This document shows positions 51,522 through 59,829 of a DNA stretch of 64,000 nt, piece after piece. Below the pieces are notes generated by a model. The model did not search any database. It was not told the DNA's origin and worked only from the letters and a program-made list of their open reading frames with translations. The translations under genes and the position numbers were made by a program. The stretch is from assembly GCA_035531475.1 (NCBI GenBank), contig DATKST010000101.1, forward strand, positions 1-64,000. The letters are read 5' to 3'. The first letter of the stretch is position 1; each line of letters starts with the position of its first letter. Source of the stretch: CALCEB01 sp035531475 (GTDB lineage: Bacteria; Acidobacteriota; Terriglobia; UBA7540).

Positions 51522-51828
51522 GAATAAAAAAGTTTCCGTCTGTGCGCCTTTGTGGGTTGCTCCAACCGGAAGCGCAGCGCCTGACGGGGAGAAGTTTCGG
51601 AGCCGGGACGCAAATGCCGGGACGGCCCCGCCCTTTGCCTGTTCCGTTGTAAAGAAAACGGATGGTCAACCGAGGTAGTGGCACATTTTCGCTGGTGCGG
51701 CGGTCAGAGACCGCCGCACCAGCAAACTGACCCGCCACCTCAACCCGCGTCTTCTATTCAACAACGGGCAAGTTGTGGTAACCTGAAAAACTGAAAGGCC
51801 GGGGCAAAACCCTGATTCATCCCCAACG
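51522..51828. other. Intergenic region with a short family-1 MITE
   Basis: It holds the divergent start regions of the unknown membrane gene and of the epimerase-like gene. A MITE occupies 51674-51739 and the rest shows no coding signal. Confidence 0.5.
51674..51739. mobile_element. Short family-1 MITE (66 bp)
   Basis: The ends are GGTAGTGG and CCGCCACC (right end diverged). A single hairpin CTGGTGCGGCGGT-CAGAG-ACCGCCGCACCAG is kept. Flanks TCAACCGA (51666-51673) and TCAACCCG (51740-51747) share 6 of 8 positions. Confidence 0.75.
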
Positions 51829-52527
51829 ATGATGCTGATTTTCCCTTCGCTGATGGCATTGAACTTTGCGAGGCTCGGTGAAGACCTGGACCAAGTTCAA
51901 AAAGCTGGAGCGTCTACGCTTCACGTGGACGTGATGGATGGCCACTACGGGAAGGAAGTCACCGTGGGCTTGCCGGTGGTAGAAAGCCTGGCCAAATCCT
52001 GCCCCTTGGGGATCGACGTGCGGCTTGCCGTGGAACGGCCGGAACGATACGCGGGAGAGTTTGTGAAAGCGGGCGCGCGGCGGGTGGCGGTCCACCCGGA
52101 TTCGACAAACCACCTTTTCCGGACACTGCGCAGCATCCGCGAGCATGGAGCGGAAGCGGGAGCGGCGTTGTCACCCGGGATTCCGCTGGCCGTGCTGGAC
52201 GATGTGAGGAGCGAACTCGACTTTGTCTCGCTCGTTTGTGCGGAGTGGAACCGGCGGCAAGAAAGGTTTCTTCCCCAGTCCATCCAAAAAATCAGGTTTG
52301 CATCTAACCTTAAATCCGAGTCTGGCGGTAGAATCAAGATTCAGGTTGAAGGCGGGATCGAGATCGCGCACATTGGGGAACTGGCTGCTAACGGTGTGGA
52401 CGTCATTGTGGCGGGGCCAGCCGCTCTCGCCGGCGCTCCAACGGGGGAGCGGGTTATGGCGCTGATCCACGAGGCTGAGAACGTCCATAAGATAATTGTT
52501 GATCTTCAGGCTCCACAGGATTCATGA
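51829..52527 (+). CDS. Ribulose-phosphate 3-epimerase-like protein with altered active site
   Basis: 232 residues, TIM-barrel of the Rpe family: FPSLMALNFARLGEDLDQV, LHVDVMDGHYGKEVTVG and IQVEGGIEIAHIGEL. His32 and Asp34 (metal and catalytic) remain. The second metal His is Arg65 (IDVRLAV instead of DVHLM), the catalytic C-terminal Asp is Glu174 (VEGG instead of VDGG), and the PGFGGQ phosphate loop is replaced by AEWNRRQ. I think it is not a normal ribulose-5-phosphate epimerase. It may have a new substrate or role. The last codons overlap bamD by 4 bp, so the two are coupled. Confidence 0.8.
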   Translation: MMLIFPSLMALNFARLGEDLDQVQKAGASTLHVDVMDGHYGKEVTVGLPVVESLAKSCPLGIDVRLAVERPERYAGEFVKAGARRVAVHPDSTNHLFRTLRSIREHGAEAGAALSPGIPLAVLDDVRSELDFVSLVCAEWNRRQERFLPQSIQKIRFASNLKSESGGRIKIQVEGGIEIAHIGELAANGVDVIVAGPAALAGAPTGERVMALIHEAENVHKIIVDLQAPQDS

Positions 52528-53873
52528 GAACGTCAATCGACCATCGCACTCACTGTCGTCTACAGCTTTCAAAAGTGTGGCAGATACTCCTTTTAACATT
52601 GGGGTGTGGCCTGCTGCCGGGGTGTCTTTTCCACCGCCACCGGAATACCGGCATGGCCGGTCCGGTAAATCCCGGGGATCAACCCGATAAGATCCTTTTT
52701 GAGAAAGCCGCCAATGAAATTAACCACGGACGTTTCGACGTGGGCCGTCTGACCCTGCAAACCCTCATCAACACCTACCCGGACAGCGAATTCCTTTCCA
52801 AGGCCAAATTGGAGATCGCGGATTCCTACTACCGGCAGGGCGGTGTTTCCGGACTGACCCAGGCGGAAGCCGAATACAAGGACTTCATCACTTTCTTCCC
52901 CACCGCGCCGGAAGCTCCCATGGCGGAGTACCGGGCCGGCATGGCGCACTTCCGGCTGATGGGAAAAGAGGACCGCGACACGCTCGAAGCGGACCAGGCA
53001 GAGGCTGAGTTCAAGGTTTTCCTGCAGAAGTATCCGGACAGCGCCCTGATGCCCACGGTCAAGGCGAGGCTGCGCGAGGTGCAAGAAATTCTGGCGGAGA
53101 GCGATTACGAAGTCGCCAAGTTTTACTACATGAGAGGAGCAAGTAAGGCGTCCGAATCCCGATTCGAAGAGATTCTGAATAAATATCCCAACTTTAGCGA
53201 GGGCGACCATGCGTTGTGGTACCTGGCCCAGTCTCTGGAACGATTAAAGAGAGGGAACGAGGCCATGCCTTATTATGCGCGGATTCTTACCGATTTTCCG
53301 CTCAGTTCCCATGCGGATGATGCGAAGGAAAAGCTCGCTGCTGCCCATGTGCCAATTCCAAGGGCCAGCCAAGCCATCTTGGCCCGGGCCCAGGCAGACG
53401 AAGACCGCCACATCAATCACGGCATCGCCCATCGTATGGGTGGCGCCTTCACCAGCACGCCCGATTTTTCCGCCACGCTGCGCGGGCCTGTTTATATTGG
53501 CGGCGTTAAGCCTCCGGCGGTGGAAATGGCCAAAGAGCGGCCTGCCAGCACGGTAGGAAATTTGAGCGCCCAGACCGTGGGTGAAGGAAGCCTGAACTCC
53601 GGCAGCGCAGCCGACCCAAAATCCAAGGGCTCTAACCCAACCGGGCCCGCGCTGGCCAAGGCGTCGTCTCCCACCGCTGTCGCTCGGGCCAATGGGTCTG
53701 CGAGCAAGTCCCCCGGCGCGGCGCCGTCGAGCGAAGGCAAGACCGCGACCGGCGCAGACCCGGCAAAAGCTGGAAATCAGAATACCCAGAATGCTTCTGA
53801 TACCTCATCAACTCAGAAGAAGAAAAAGAAAAAAGGCCACCTGCACTTTCTGAAAAAACTATTTCCCTTCTGA
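52524..53873 (+). CDS. bamD: Outer-membrane assembly lipoprotein BamD
   Basis: 449 residues, much longer than the roughly 245 of E. coli BamD. The lipoprotein signal runs LLTLGCGLLPGC, with the lipidated Cys near residue 34. Residues about 50-300 are tetratricopeptide-like repeats (FEKAANEINHGRFDVGRLTLQ, YPDSEFLSKAKLEIADSYYRQ), the BAM-complex platform. A low-complexity Ser/Ala/Thr/Pro-rich tail from about 345 ends in a lysine cluster (KKKKKKGHLHFLKKLFPF). It helps insert beta-barrel proteins into the outer membrane, which also indicates a Gram-negative envelope. It overlaps the epimerase-like gene. Confidence 0.88.
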   Translation: MRTSIDHRTHCRLQLSKVWQILLLTLGCGLLPGCLFHRHRNTGMAGPVNPGDQPDKILFEKAANEINHGRFDVGRLTLQTLINTYPDSEFLSKAKLEIADSYYRQGGVSGLTQAEAEYKDFITFFPTAPEAPMAEYRAGMAHFRLMGKEDRDTLEADQAEAEFKVFLQKYPDSALMPTVKARLREVQEILAESDYEVAKFYYMRGASKASESRFEEILNKYPNFSEGDHALWYLAQSLERLKRGNEAMPYYARILTDFPLSSHADDAKEKLAAAHVPIPRASQAILARAQADEDRHINHGIAHRMGGAFTSTPDFSATLRGPVYIGGVKPPAVEMAKERPASTVGNLSAQTVGEGSLNSGSAADPKSKGSNPTGPALAKASSPTAVARANGSASKSPGAAPSSEGKTATGADPAKAGNQNTQNASDTSSTQKKKKKKGHLHFLKKLFPF

Positions 53874-54147
53874 TAAGTCACGCCGGGTTAGGGTTATGGC
53901 ATCCGGCATGTGCATGTAAAAGACATCAATCAATTTTCTACTCGCCCTACTCGCCAGCTCCATCCAAAAGCTCTCGAAAATCAGTTACTATGTCGCATGA
54001 GGAAGCAACCGGCTTTGTTTCCGCTGCTGGAATTCCTGTGAAGGAAGACCTTCCGCAATTTTGGCCGCCGGTGGGTGCCGTTGAAGAAAGCTGCAATTTC
54101 GAGCTTCCCCAATCGTACTGAATGATTGGAACGGCCGAAGATACCGC

Positions 54148-54714
54148 ATGGGTGTGCAACTCGAATCCATTCTCCGGCGGGCTCGGGCCGGCGACCCGGA
54201 GGCTTTTGCAAGCCTCTACCGGCTGTTTTCCCGCAAGGTGCTGGGCTTGTGCCGGCACCTGCTGGGGAATCAGGATGAAGCGGAGGATGCCACGAGTGAG
54301 GTATTTTTGAAGGCCCAGAAAGCCATGGACAGTTATCGCAGCGAAATGCCCTTCCCCACCTGGCTCTATAGCATTGCAAGCCACTACTGCGTGGATTTGC
54401 TGCGGCGGCGGGGGCTGGAGAGCCGAATTTTCTCAACGGCCGAGCCGGTGGAGTGGGAACATCCCTCCCAAGGGCCGTCGCCGCTCGGAGAAGTGCTGAG
54501 CGCGGAGCGGCGCGAAACGGTCAAGCGAGCGGTTGCGGCGCTTCCGCAGCGTTACCGCATTCCACTGGCTCTCCGCTATTACAGCGACCTGACCTATGAC
54601 CAGATTGCGGAGACAATCGACATACCACGAAGCAACGTTGCGACACTCATTTTCAGAGGCAAGAAAGAGCTGCGCCGCATTCTGGCGCGGGCCGGCGAGG
54701 AGGGCCAGTCATGA
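54148..54714 (+). CDS. RNA polymerase ECF-type sigma factor
   Basis: 188 residues. Region 2 is visible as FASLYRLFSRKVLGLCRHLL ... EAEDATSEVFLKA and the WLYSIASHYCVDLLRR helix that binds the -10 element. Region 4 is ALPQRYRIPLALRYYSDLTYDQIAETIDIPRSNVATLIFRGKKEL, the -35 recognition helix. It is a group 4 sigma for an extracytoplasmic-type regulon. The stop overlaps the anti-sigma gene by 4 bp (ATGA), so the pair is translationally coupled. There is no gene in the 270 bp upstream. Confidence 0.92.
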   Translation: MGVQLESILRRARAGDPEAFASLYRLFSRKVLGLCRHLLGNQDEAEDATSEVFLKAQKAMDSYRSEMPFPTWLYSIASHYCVDLLRRRGLESRIFSTAEPVEWEHPSQGPSPLGEVLSAERRETVKRAVAALPQRYRIPLALRYYSDLTYDQIAETIDIPRSNVATLIFRGKKELRRILARAGEEGQS

Positions 54715-56327
54715 ACTGCTTTACGGACCTCACCTATTCCATTTACCTTGATCATGAACTCTCCGCCGAGGAGTGCCGCACGATTGACGCTCATCTGGCC
54801 ATCTGCCCTTCATGCCGCGCTCAAGTGGAGCGCTTGCGCCTGGAAAACCAGGTGATCGCTGAAGCCCTGGAGGTGGGCGCCGAAGGATTGGCAACCGTTC
54901 CTGGCAATGGTTACTCGGGTTTTCCGCTCGCCTGGGTCTTGCCGGTGATGATGGGAGGAGTTATCGCATTGAGCTGGACGGTTCAATGGATTTCCGGTAA
55001 TTTTCCCGCATCCGCAGACTGGTTCAACCCCTTCAACCGCACCGCAATCCTCAATTTCTTTCTCAGCTTTGCGTTTTTCCTTTCTGTGGAAAGCCAGGCT
55101 ATTCTCCATTGGTTCGGACTCGCCGTGACCAGCCTTGCAGTGGGACTCCTCGTGGCCGGCGGCATTTACTTGCTGCTCCGGCGATGGCCGCTTCACTTTG
55201 CGCTGCTAGGAGCGGTGATGATGTTTGTGGGTCCGGGTAAACCGGCCTATGCCATTGAGACTCGCAACAGCGGGCAAACCGTGACGGTTCCGCCTAGTGA
55301 AACCGTGGCTGACAGCCTGGAGGCGGGTGCGCAATACGTGGAGATCGCCGGCAGGGTCAATGGCAACCTGATCGCTCACGGCCAAAAAATCACCATCAGC
55401 GGCACCGTCACCGGAGACGTCATTACGTCGTCGCAGACGCTCGACATTGAAGGGACAGTCCAGGGCAACGTTTTCGCATGGGCGCAATTTGTGACAGTGC
55501 ATGGAAAGGTCGGCCAGTCAGTACACGTCTTCGCTGAGTCGTTGGAGATAGCCGACGGCGGGCAAGTGGGCGGGGATGTAATCGCTTTTTGTCAAACCCT
55601 GAACGTCAACGGCGATGTGAAGGGAGGCGTCGCAGTAGGCGCCGCAAATGTCATGTTGCGGGGCAATGTGGACCATGGTGTTTACGCCTCCGCCGGACAG
55701 GTGAGGGTTGCGAGCTCTGCCCACATTGGTCAGAACCTGGTGGCCAGGGTGCATCGAACCCGCGATTTCAGTCTGGACCCGGGGGCCGTGGTCGGGGGCA
55801 AAACGGAAGTCAAATTGAGCGGCAACCGGGTCAGCCGGTTCCTGACCCTTCGCTACTACCTCTGGCGCGCCGTTGAACTTTGCGCTGTGTGGCTGACGGG
55901 ACTTGTGCTTTTTTGGCTCTTCCCTTCCCTGTTCACAGGGAAAATGGAAAACTCATCCGATCTGCTCAAAGCCATGGGCTGGGGCTTCGTGTTGCTGGTG
56001 GTCACCCCGGTTGCTGCGGTGATGGCGGCGCTCACTGTGGTCGGATTGCCCCTCGCCATCATGGCTCTTATATTATGGATTCTTGGCTTGTTTCTGGTGA
56101 AGATCTTCCTGGCCCCTGTCATCGGCAATCGGTTGATGGGGACGATTCCTGGCGCCAAGGTGCCATTTGCGGTTCCCCTTCTGCTCGGTCTGGTGGTTAT
56201 CTTCGTCGCCGTGGCATTGCCCTACATTGGCAAGTGGGACAGCCTCCTGGTTGCACTGACCGGCTTCGGACTGGTTTTGAGCGCCGCCCGGGACACGTGG
56301 CGCCGCAGGCGGCAATTGTCCGCGTAG
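54711..56327 (+). CDS. Anti-sigma factor fused to bactofilin-like membrane protein
   Basis: 538 residues. Residues 1-40 are a zinc-binding anti-sigma motif (H-x3-C-x2-C: HLAICPSC, with His28, Cys32, Cys35). Hydrophobic spans lie at about 72-95, 112-134, 137-157 and 162-180. Residues about 205-345 form short repeated strands of the polymer-forming bactofilin type (GRVNGNLIAHGQKITISGTV, VTGDVITSSQTLDIEGTVQG, GQVGGDVIAFCQTLNVNGDV). Several more membrane spans close the protein (about 383-535). It probably holds the upstream sigma at the membrane. Fusion with a bactofilin-like segment suggests sensing of envelope or cytoskeleton state. Bactofilin assignment is by repeat pattern. Confidence 0.75.
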   Translation: MNCFTDLTYSIYLDHELSAEECRTIDAHLAICPSCRAQVERLRLENQVIAEALEVGAEGLATVPGNGYSGFPLAWVLPVMMGGVIALSWTVQWISGNFPASADWFNPFNRTAILNFFLSFAFFLSVESQAILHWFGLAVTSLAVGLLVAGGIYLLLRRWPLHFALLGAVMMFVGPGKPAYAIETRNSGQTVTVPPSETVADSLEAGAQYVEIAGRVNGNLIAHGQKITISGTVTGDVITSSQTLDIEGTVQGNVFAWAQFVTVHGKVGQSVHVFAESLEIADGGQVGGDVIAFCQTLNVNGDVKGGVAVGAANVMLRGNVDHGVYASAGQVRVASSAHIGQNLVARVHRTRDFSLDPGAVVGGKTEVKLSGNRVSRFLTLRYYLWRAVELCAVWLTGLVLFWLFPSLFTGKMENSSDLLKAMGWGFVLLVVTPVAAVMAALTVVGLPLAIMALILWILGLFLVKIFLAPVIGNRLMGTIPGAKVPFAVPLLLGLVVIFVAVALPYIGKWDSLLVALTGFGLVLSAARDTWRRRRQLSA

Positions 56328-56432
56328 GGGGCTCCGTTCGGCCGTTGATAAGCTCGCCAGGCCGGCCTCGTTGTGTTGTGTCTTCCATCCATTGTCCGGA
56401 CTTTGAAAAAAGTCTATGATGGCCAAGACGTG

Positions 56433-57032
56433 ATGATCCATCAATCCGGGCCGGCGAATAAGAAACAGGCAATTGACTGTGAACAGGAACGCCAACTGGT
56501 CATGGCCGCGCAACGCGGCGACCCTGAGGCATTCCGTGAACTCCACGACGCATATCGCCCGCGAATATACAACCTGGTGGCTTACTCCATCGGCGATCCG
56601 CTACAAACCCAGGACCTACTGCAGACGATTTTCCTGAAGGTTTTCCGGGGGCTCCACGGCTTTCGCTTCCAGTCCAGCCTTTCAACCTGGATTTACCGAA
56701 TTGCCCACAACGAATGTCAGAATGTCCACCGGTCGCGGCGCGCTTCGCACGTACCTTTGGAAGCGATCCTCGGGAGCAGCGACGAAATTGATACGAAGCC
56801 CATTTCGCACGACCAGCACGCGCGCCAGGAGCGGGAGATCATCCTGCAGCAGGCCGTGATGCAGTTGTCTTTCAAGTTGAGCGAAGTAGTTGTGCTCAAG
56901 TATGTGGAGGGCCTTTCCTACGAAGAGATCGGCCGGGTACTCCGCTGCGCGCCTGGCACGGTGGCATCCCGGTTGAGCCGGGCCTTGACAGAGCTCGAAG
57001 AGCGCCTGCGGCCATTCAGAAGTTTTTTGTAG
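56433..57032 (+). CDS. Second RNA polymerase ECF-type sigma factor
   Basis: About 199 residues from the ATG at 56433, favoured because the upstream ATG at 56373 gives a non-conserved leader. Sigma region 2 (FRELHDAYRPRIYNLVAYSI ... TQDLLQTIFLKVFRGLH, followed by STWIYRIAHNECQNVHRSRR) and region 4 (LSEVVVLKYVEGLSYEEIGR, VLRCAPGTVASRLSRALTEL) are present. It differs from the sigma at 54148 and is not an obvious recent duplicate. It is followed at once by its own zinc-finger anti-sigma gene. Tandem arrangement with the first pair suggests a cascade or divergence of regulons. Confidence 0.92.
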   Translation: MIHQSGPANKKQAIDCEQERQLVMAAQRGDPEAFRELHDAYRPRIYNLVAYSIGDPLQTQDLLQTIFLKVFRGLHGFRFQSSLSTWIYRIAHNECQNVHRSRRASHVPLEAILGSSDEIDTKPISHDQHARQEREIILQQAVMQLSFKLSEVVVLKYVEGLSYEEIGRVLRCAPGTVASRLSRALTELEERLRPFRSFL

Positions 57033-57051
57033 ATGTCAGGAGGTGTCCGCC

Positions 57052-57777
57052 ATGAGTTGCTGGCATTTTAGTCTGCGCAGAAAGCTCTTGCCTTATATCG
57101 AGGGAGAGCTTCGGGAAAAGGACGTGAGGCAGTTGGAACGGCACCTGCTCGACTGCGGCTGGTGCCGGGAGCTACTGTTGCACCTTCGCGACGGGCACCA
57201 CATGGCGCAGAGACTGCCGCGCCAGGCGATGGGCAACGATCACCCTTCGGAGTTTCGAGCGATGATGGCTGACGCTGGGGAGGAAGCTCGAAGCCCTTGG
57301 CGGCGGGTTCCGGCGTGGCATGACTGGCTTGAACGGTTTGCGACCCCGCCCGTGTTGGGATTGCTTGCCGTGGTTCTGGTGGCACAGTGTGCCCTCCTGG
57401 TGGTCTCAAACCGGGACGTCCTGTTCGGGCAACGGTCTGGCGCCGCAGCCACCACCGGCGCTCTGGACTTGCATGACTTCCACCGGCTCGATATCGCCAA
57501 CCTCAAATTCAATACGGAACCCCGCATCGCGACCCAAGGATACGTTACGGACGTCCACACCGACGCGGAAGAAGGGACCGTCGCTTTCAAGCTGGTTGAG
57601 AGTTCGAACGCGGCGGGGCCGTTTGTGGTCTGCGAAATCATGAGCCCCATCAAGATGGCTGCTCCGCGCGACGGAAGTTATGTTCGGGTCTACGGCGTAT
57701 CGCGCTTCGACGCCCAAGCCGGCCGCAAGTGGTACGAAGTCAACCCTGTGCTGGATATCGCCGTCCTGAAGCGCTGA
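57052..57777 (+). CDS. Anti-sigma factor with zinc-finger domain
   Basis: 241 residues from the ATG at 57052, which has GGAGG upstream. The N-terminus matches a zf-HC2 anti-sigma domain (YIEGELREKDVRQLERHLLD followed by CGWCRELL, an H-x3-C-x2-C-like set). One membrane span (about residues 104-121, VLGLLAVVLVAQCALLVV) separates it from a periplasmic part of about 115 residues (NLKFNTEPRIATQGYVTDVH ... KWYEVNPVLDIAVLKR) whose fold I do not recognise. It binds the upstream sigma in the cytoplasm. The periplasmic part is the likely sensor. Confidence 0.85.
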   Translation: MSCWHFSLRRKLLPYIEGELREKDVRQLERHLLDCGWCRELLLHLRDGHHMAQRLPRQAMGNDHPSEFRAMMADAGEEARSPWRRVPAWHDWLERFATPPVLGLLAVVLVAQCALLVVSNRDVLFGQRSGAAATTGALDLHDFHRLDIANLKFNTEPRIATQGYVTDVHTDAEEGTVAFKLVESSNAAGPFVVCEIMSPIKMAAPRDGSYVRVYGVSRFDAQAGRKWYEVNPVLDIAVLKR

Positions 57778-57840
57778 CAGTGGAGGCGATGAGTCACCGT
57801 TCAGCGCCTGCGCTCATCCGTTCCCCCCGCAACCGCCAAC

Positions 57841-58479
57841 TTATGGCAGCACGATCGCGCTGGATGAAGACTTCGAAAACTGCTTCAGGTCAAACTGGCC
57901 GCGGATAAAATCCAGAAAGGCGCGGCCCTTGGGCCGTCCGTTGGAGCGGATCACGGAAGTTTGAGCGAGGAAGACCAAGCAATCACGAAGCTCGAAGTCC
58001 CGCGTTCTGGAAATCACTCCATCTCTCGTCTCTTCTTTCTTAAACTCTGCGATTGCACCCTTCATCCGGTCATAAAGCTCCCGCTGGATTCGGTATTGCG
58101 GAGCCCTCTCAAAATAGATCCCGGAGGCCAACGTCCGGTAAGTTTCGGCAAGCGCCTGGAGCGAACCTTGAGCGTCCGAGTCCACAAGCGCCGGATTTTC
58201 AGTGGCAAAACGTCCGATCGCAAAGAAGAGGTCAAGGATAAAGCTCTGATGACTCCCGATAAGAGTCTGCGAGGGCCGCTCTTCCGGGAATGGCACTTCG
58301 CTCCAGTTGATTTCCTTCTTGTCCTCGCCGAACTGCCGGCTCGCCATCAAATGAACGCAATCCGAAGGGCAATCGATGGTCACCTCCCGCTCGCGGCCGC
58401 AGCAGGTTGTGCAAATGGTCTCAGCCTTTGCCGGGCACAGCCGCTTGGCCTTGTGCTTATTGCAGATCGGACAAATCAC
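57841..58479 (-). CDS. Cysteine-rich N-terminal zinc-finger protein, function unknown
   Basis: 212 residues from the GTG at 58479. The first 45 residues have many cysteines: MICPICNKHKAKRLCPAK, then ETICTTCCGREREVTIDCP and SDCVHL, a pattern (C-x2-C, C-x2-C-C, C-x3-C) suggestive of a metal-binding or nucleic-acid-interacting domain. The remainder is helical (SHQSFILDLFFAIGRFATEN) without recognised motifs. Similar proteins occur in Acidobacteria but I cannot name a family. It lies 43 bp downstream of etfA in the same direction, so it may share its transcript. Confidence 0.6.
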   Translation of the reverse strand: MICPICNKHKAKRLCPAKAETICTTCCGREREVTIDCPSDCVHLMASRQFGEDKKEINWSEVPFPEERPSQTLIGSHQSFILDLFFAIGRFATENPALVDSDAQGSLQALAETYRTLASGIYFERAPQYRIQRELYDRMKGAIAEFKKEETRDGVISRTRDFELRDCLVFLAQTSVIRSNGRPKGRAFLDFIRGQFDLKQFSKSSSSAIVLP

Positions 58480-58522
58480 TTCTTTCTTACTCCCCGTTTC
58501 GGCGTGTCCCCAGCGAAAGTAT

Positions 58523-59515
58523 TCAGCCGGCCTTCACTTTCTTCAACTCCTCAATCAGCGGTGGAACAATTTCGAACAAATCACCGACAATGCCATAGGT
58601 GGCGACCTCAAAGATTGGCGCTTCCTTGTCCTTGTTCACCGCCACCACCGTGCGGGCGCCTTTCATGCCCACCTGATGCTGAATGGCGCCGGAGATGCCA
58701 AGCGCCAAATAAAGCTTCGGCGCCACCGTCTGGCCGGAGCTTCCCACCTGGCGGTCCATCGGCAGCCAGCCGCTATCGCAGATGGGGCGTGACGCGCCCA
58801 TCTCCGCGCCCAGGGCCTCCGCCAGCCGCTTGGCCAGATCAAGATTCTCCGGCGCCTTGATGCCCCGGCCCACCGCCACAATCAGTTCCGCCTGCGTCAA
58901 GTCCACGGCTTGCTTCGCTTCGCGGAAACGCTCGCCGGGCTGGGTTCGAATGGCGGCAGGGTCCGGCGCGGCGGCTAGGGGTGAAATGGGCGCCGGACTG
59001 GCGCCGCGTTTCACCGCATCCTCGCGGAAGGAACCTGCCTGGAACGTGACCAGCCGTGGCGCTTCGTCCGCCAGCGCCACGTCGGCGTTGAATTTTCCCT
59101 GGAACACTTGCCGGACAAAAATCATCCGGCCATCTTCGCGGCGGTAACCCAGGCAATCGCTCGCCAGCCCTCGATTCAGCATCGCCGCAAGTTTCGGCGC
59201 GAAATCGCGCACCTGATATGTGTGGCTGAAGATGACCCAATCCGGCTTGCGATCCTCGATCACCTTCCGCAAAGCCAGGGCGTAACCTTCCGGCGTGTAT
59301 TCGGCCAGGCCCGGGCCATCCACCGCCAACACTTCTTGCACGGCGGCCGCCGATAGCTCCGCCGCGAGCGCCGCGACATTTTCTCCCAAGATCACCACGG
59401 ACACCGCGGCTTCCGTCTCACCCCACATCTGCTGTGCCGCGGCAATCGCTTCCCACGTGGGGCGGACAATCTTCCCGCCCTGATGCTCCGCGAAAACCAA
59501 TATCGATCCAGCCAT
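58523..59515 (-). CDS. etfA: Electron transfer flavoprotein subunit alpha
   Basis: 330 residues. The N-terminal domain (MAGSILVFAEHQGGKIVRPT) and the C-terminal FAD domain with DSGWLPMDRQVGSSGQTVAPKLYLALGISGAIQHQVGM, the ETF-alpha signature region, are present. With EtfB it carries electrons from acyl-CoA dehydrogenases (or in FixAB-type systems to nitrogenase) to the quinone pool. etfB lies upstream in the same direction, separated by 314 bp that contain a composite repeat element. Whether this ETF is bifurcating cannot be told from sequence here. Confidence 0.92.
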   Translation of the reverse strand: MAGSILVFAEHQGGKIVRPTWEAIAAAQQMWGETEAAVSVVILGENVAALAAELSAAAVQEVLAVDGPGLAEYTPEGYALALRKVIEDRKPDWVIFSHTYQVRDFAPKLAAMLNRGLASDCLGYRREDGRMIFVRQVFQGKFNADVALADEAPRLVTFQAGSFREDAVKRGASPAPISPLAAAPDPAAIRTQPGERFREAKQAVDLTQAELIVAVGRGIKAPENLDLAKRLAEALGAEMGASRPICDSGWLPMDRQVGSSGQTVAPKLYLALGISGAIQHQVGMKGARTVVAVNKDKEAPIFEVATYGIVGDLFEIVPPLIEELKKVKAG

Positions 59516-59829
59516 TTTTAGCCGCGATCATCCGCGGACTCAACCTTGAAATGAAGATTTTCAATAATGCCTTGCACGTTTCCGAACGGTCATCGAGTAA
59601 AACTTCGTGAATAATCCGGGTTAGCCCCAATACTGCTCAGTTAAGGCGAGTCTCATGATGTTGATGTCAGAGGCGTCGCCTGGCCCCTCACCCCGGCCCT
59701 CTCCCCGCAGGCGGGGAGAGGGGGAACCGCGCAGCGGTGGGTGAGGGGATATGGTTCACCAGTGTGCATCATTCTCGAACGGACCTTAAGTGAACAGTAT
59801 TGGGGTCAACCCCCACGGGGTTTCGAACT
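59516..59829. other. etfA-etfB spacer occupied by a composite element
   Basis: Most of this 314-bp gap is the family-2/family-3 composite at 59618-59814. The short piece 59516-59617 includes TCGAGTAAAACTTCGTGAATAATCC, which is similar to 49189-49213. Confidence 0.6.
59618..59814. mobile_element. Family-2 element carrying a family-3 hairpin
   Basis: The left arm GGGTTAGCCCCAATACTG followed by CTCAGTTAAGG (59618-59646) pairs with the right arm CCTTAAGTGAACAGTATTGG followed by GGTCAACCC (59783-59811). A family-3 hairpin, CTCTCCCCGC-AGGC-GGGGAGAG with CCCTCACC and GGTGAGGG sides, fills 59686-59748. It is therefore a nested or composite structure. Confidence 0.7.

Noticed and set aside
51829..52527. 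Plain annotation as functional ribulose-phosphate 3-epimerase
   Set aside because: One metal His, the catalytic Asp and the phosphate loop are substituted.
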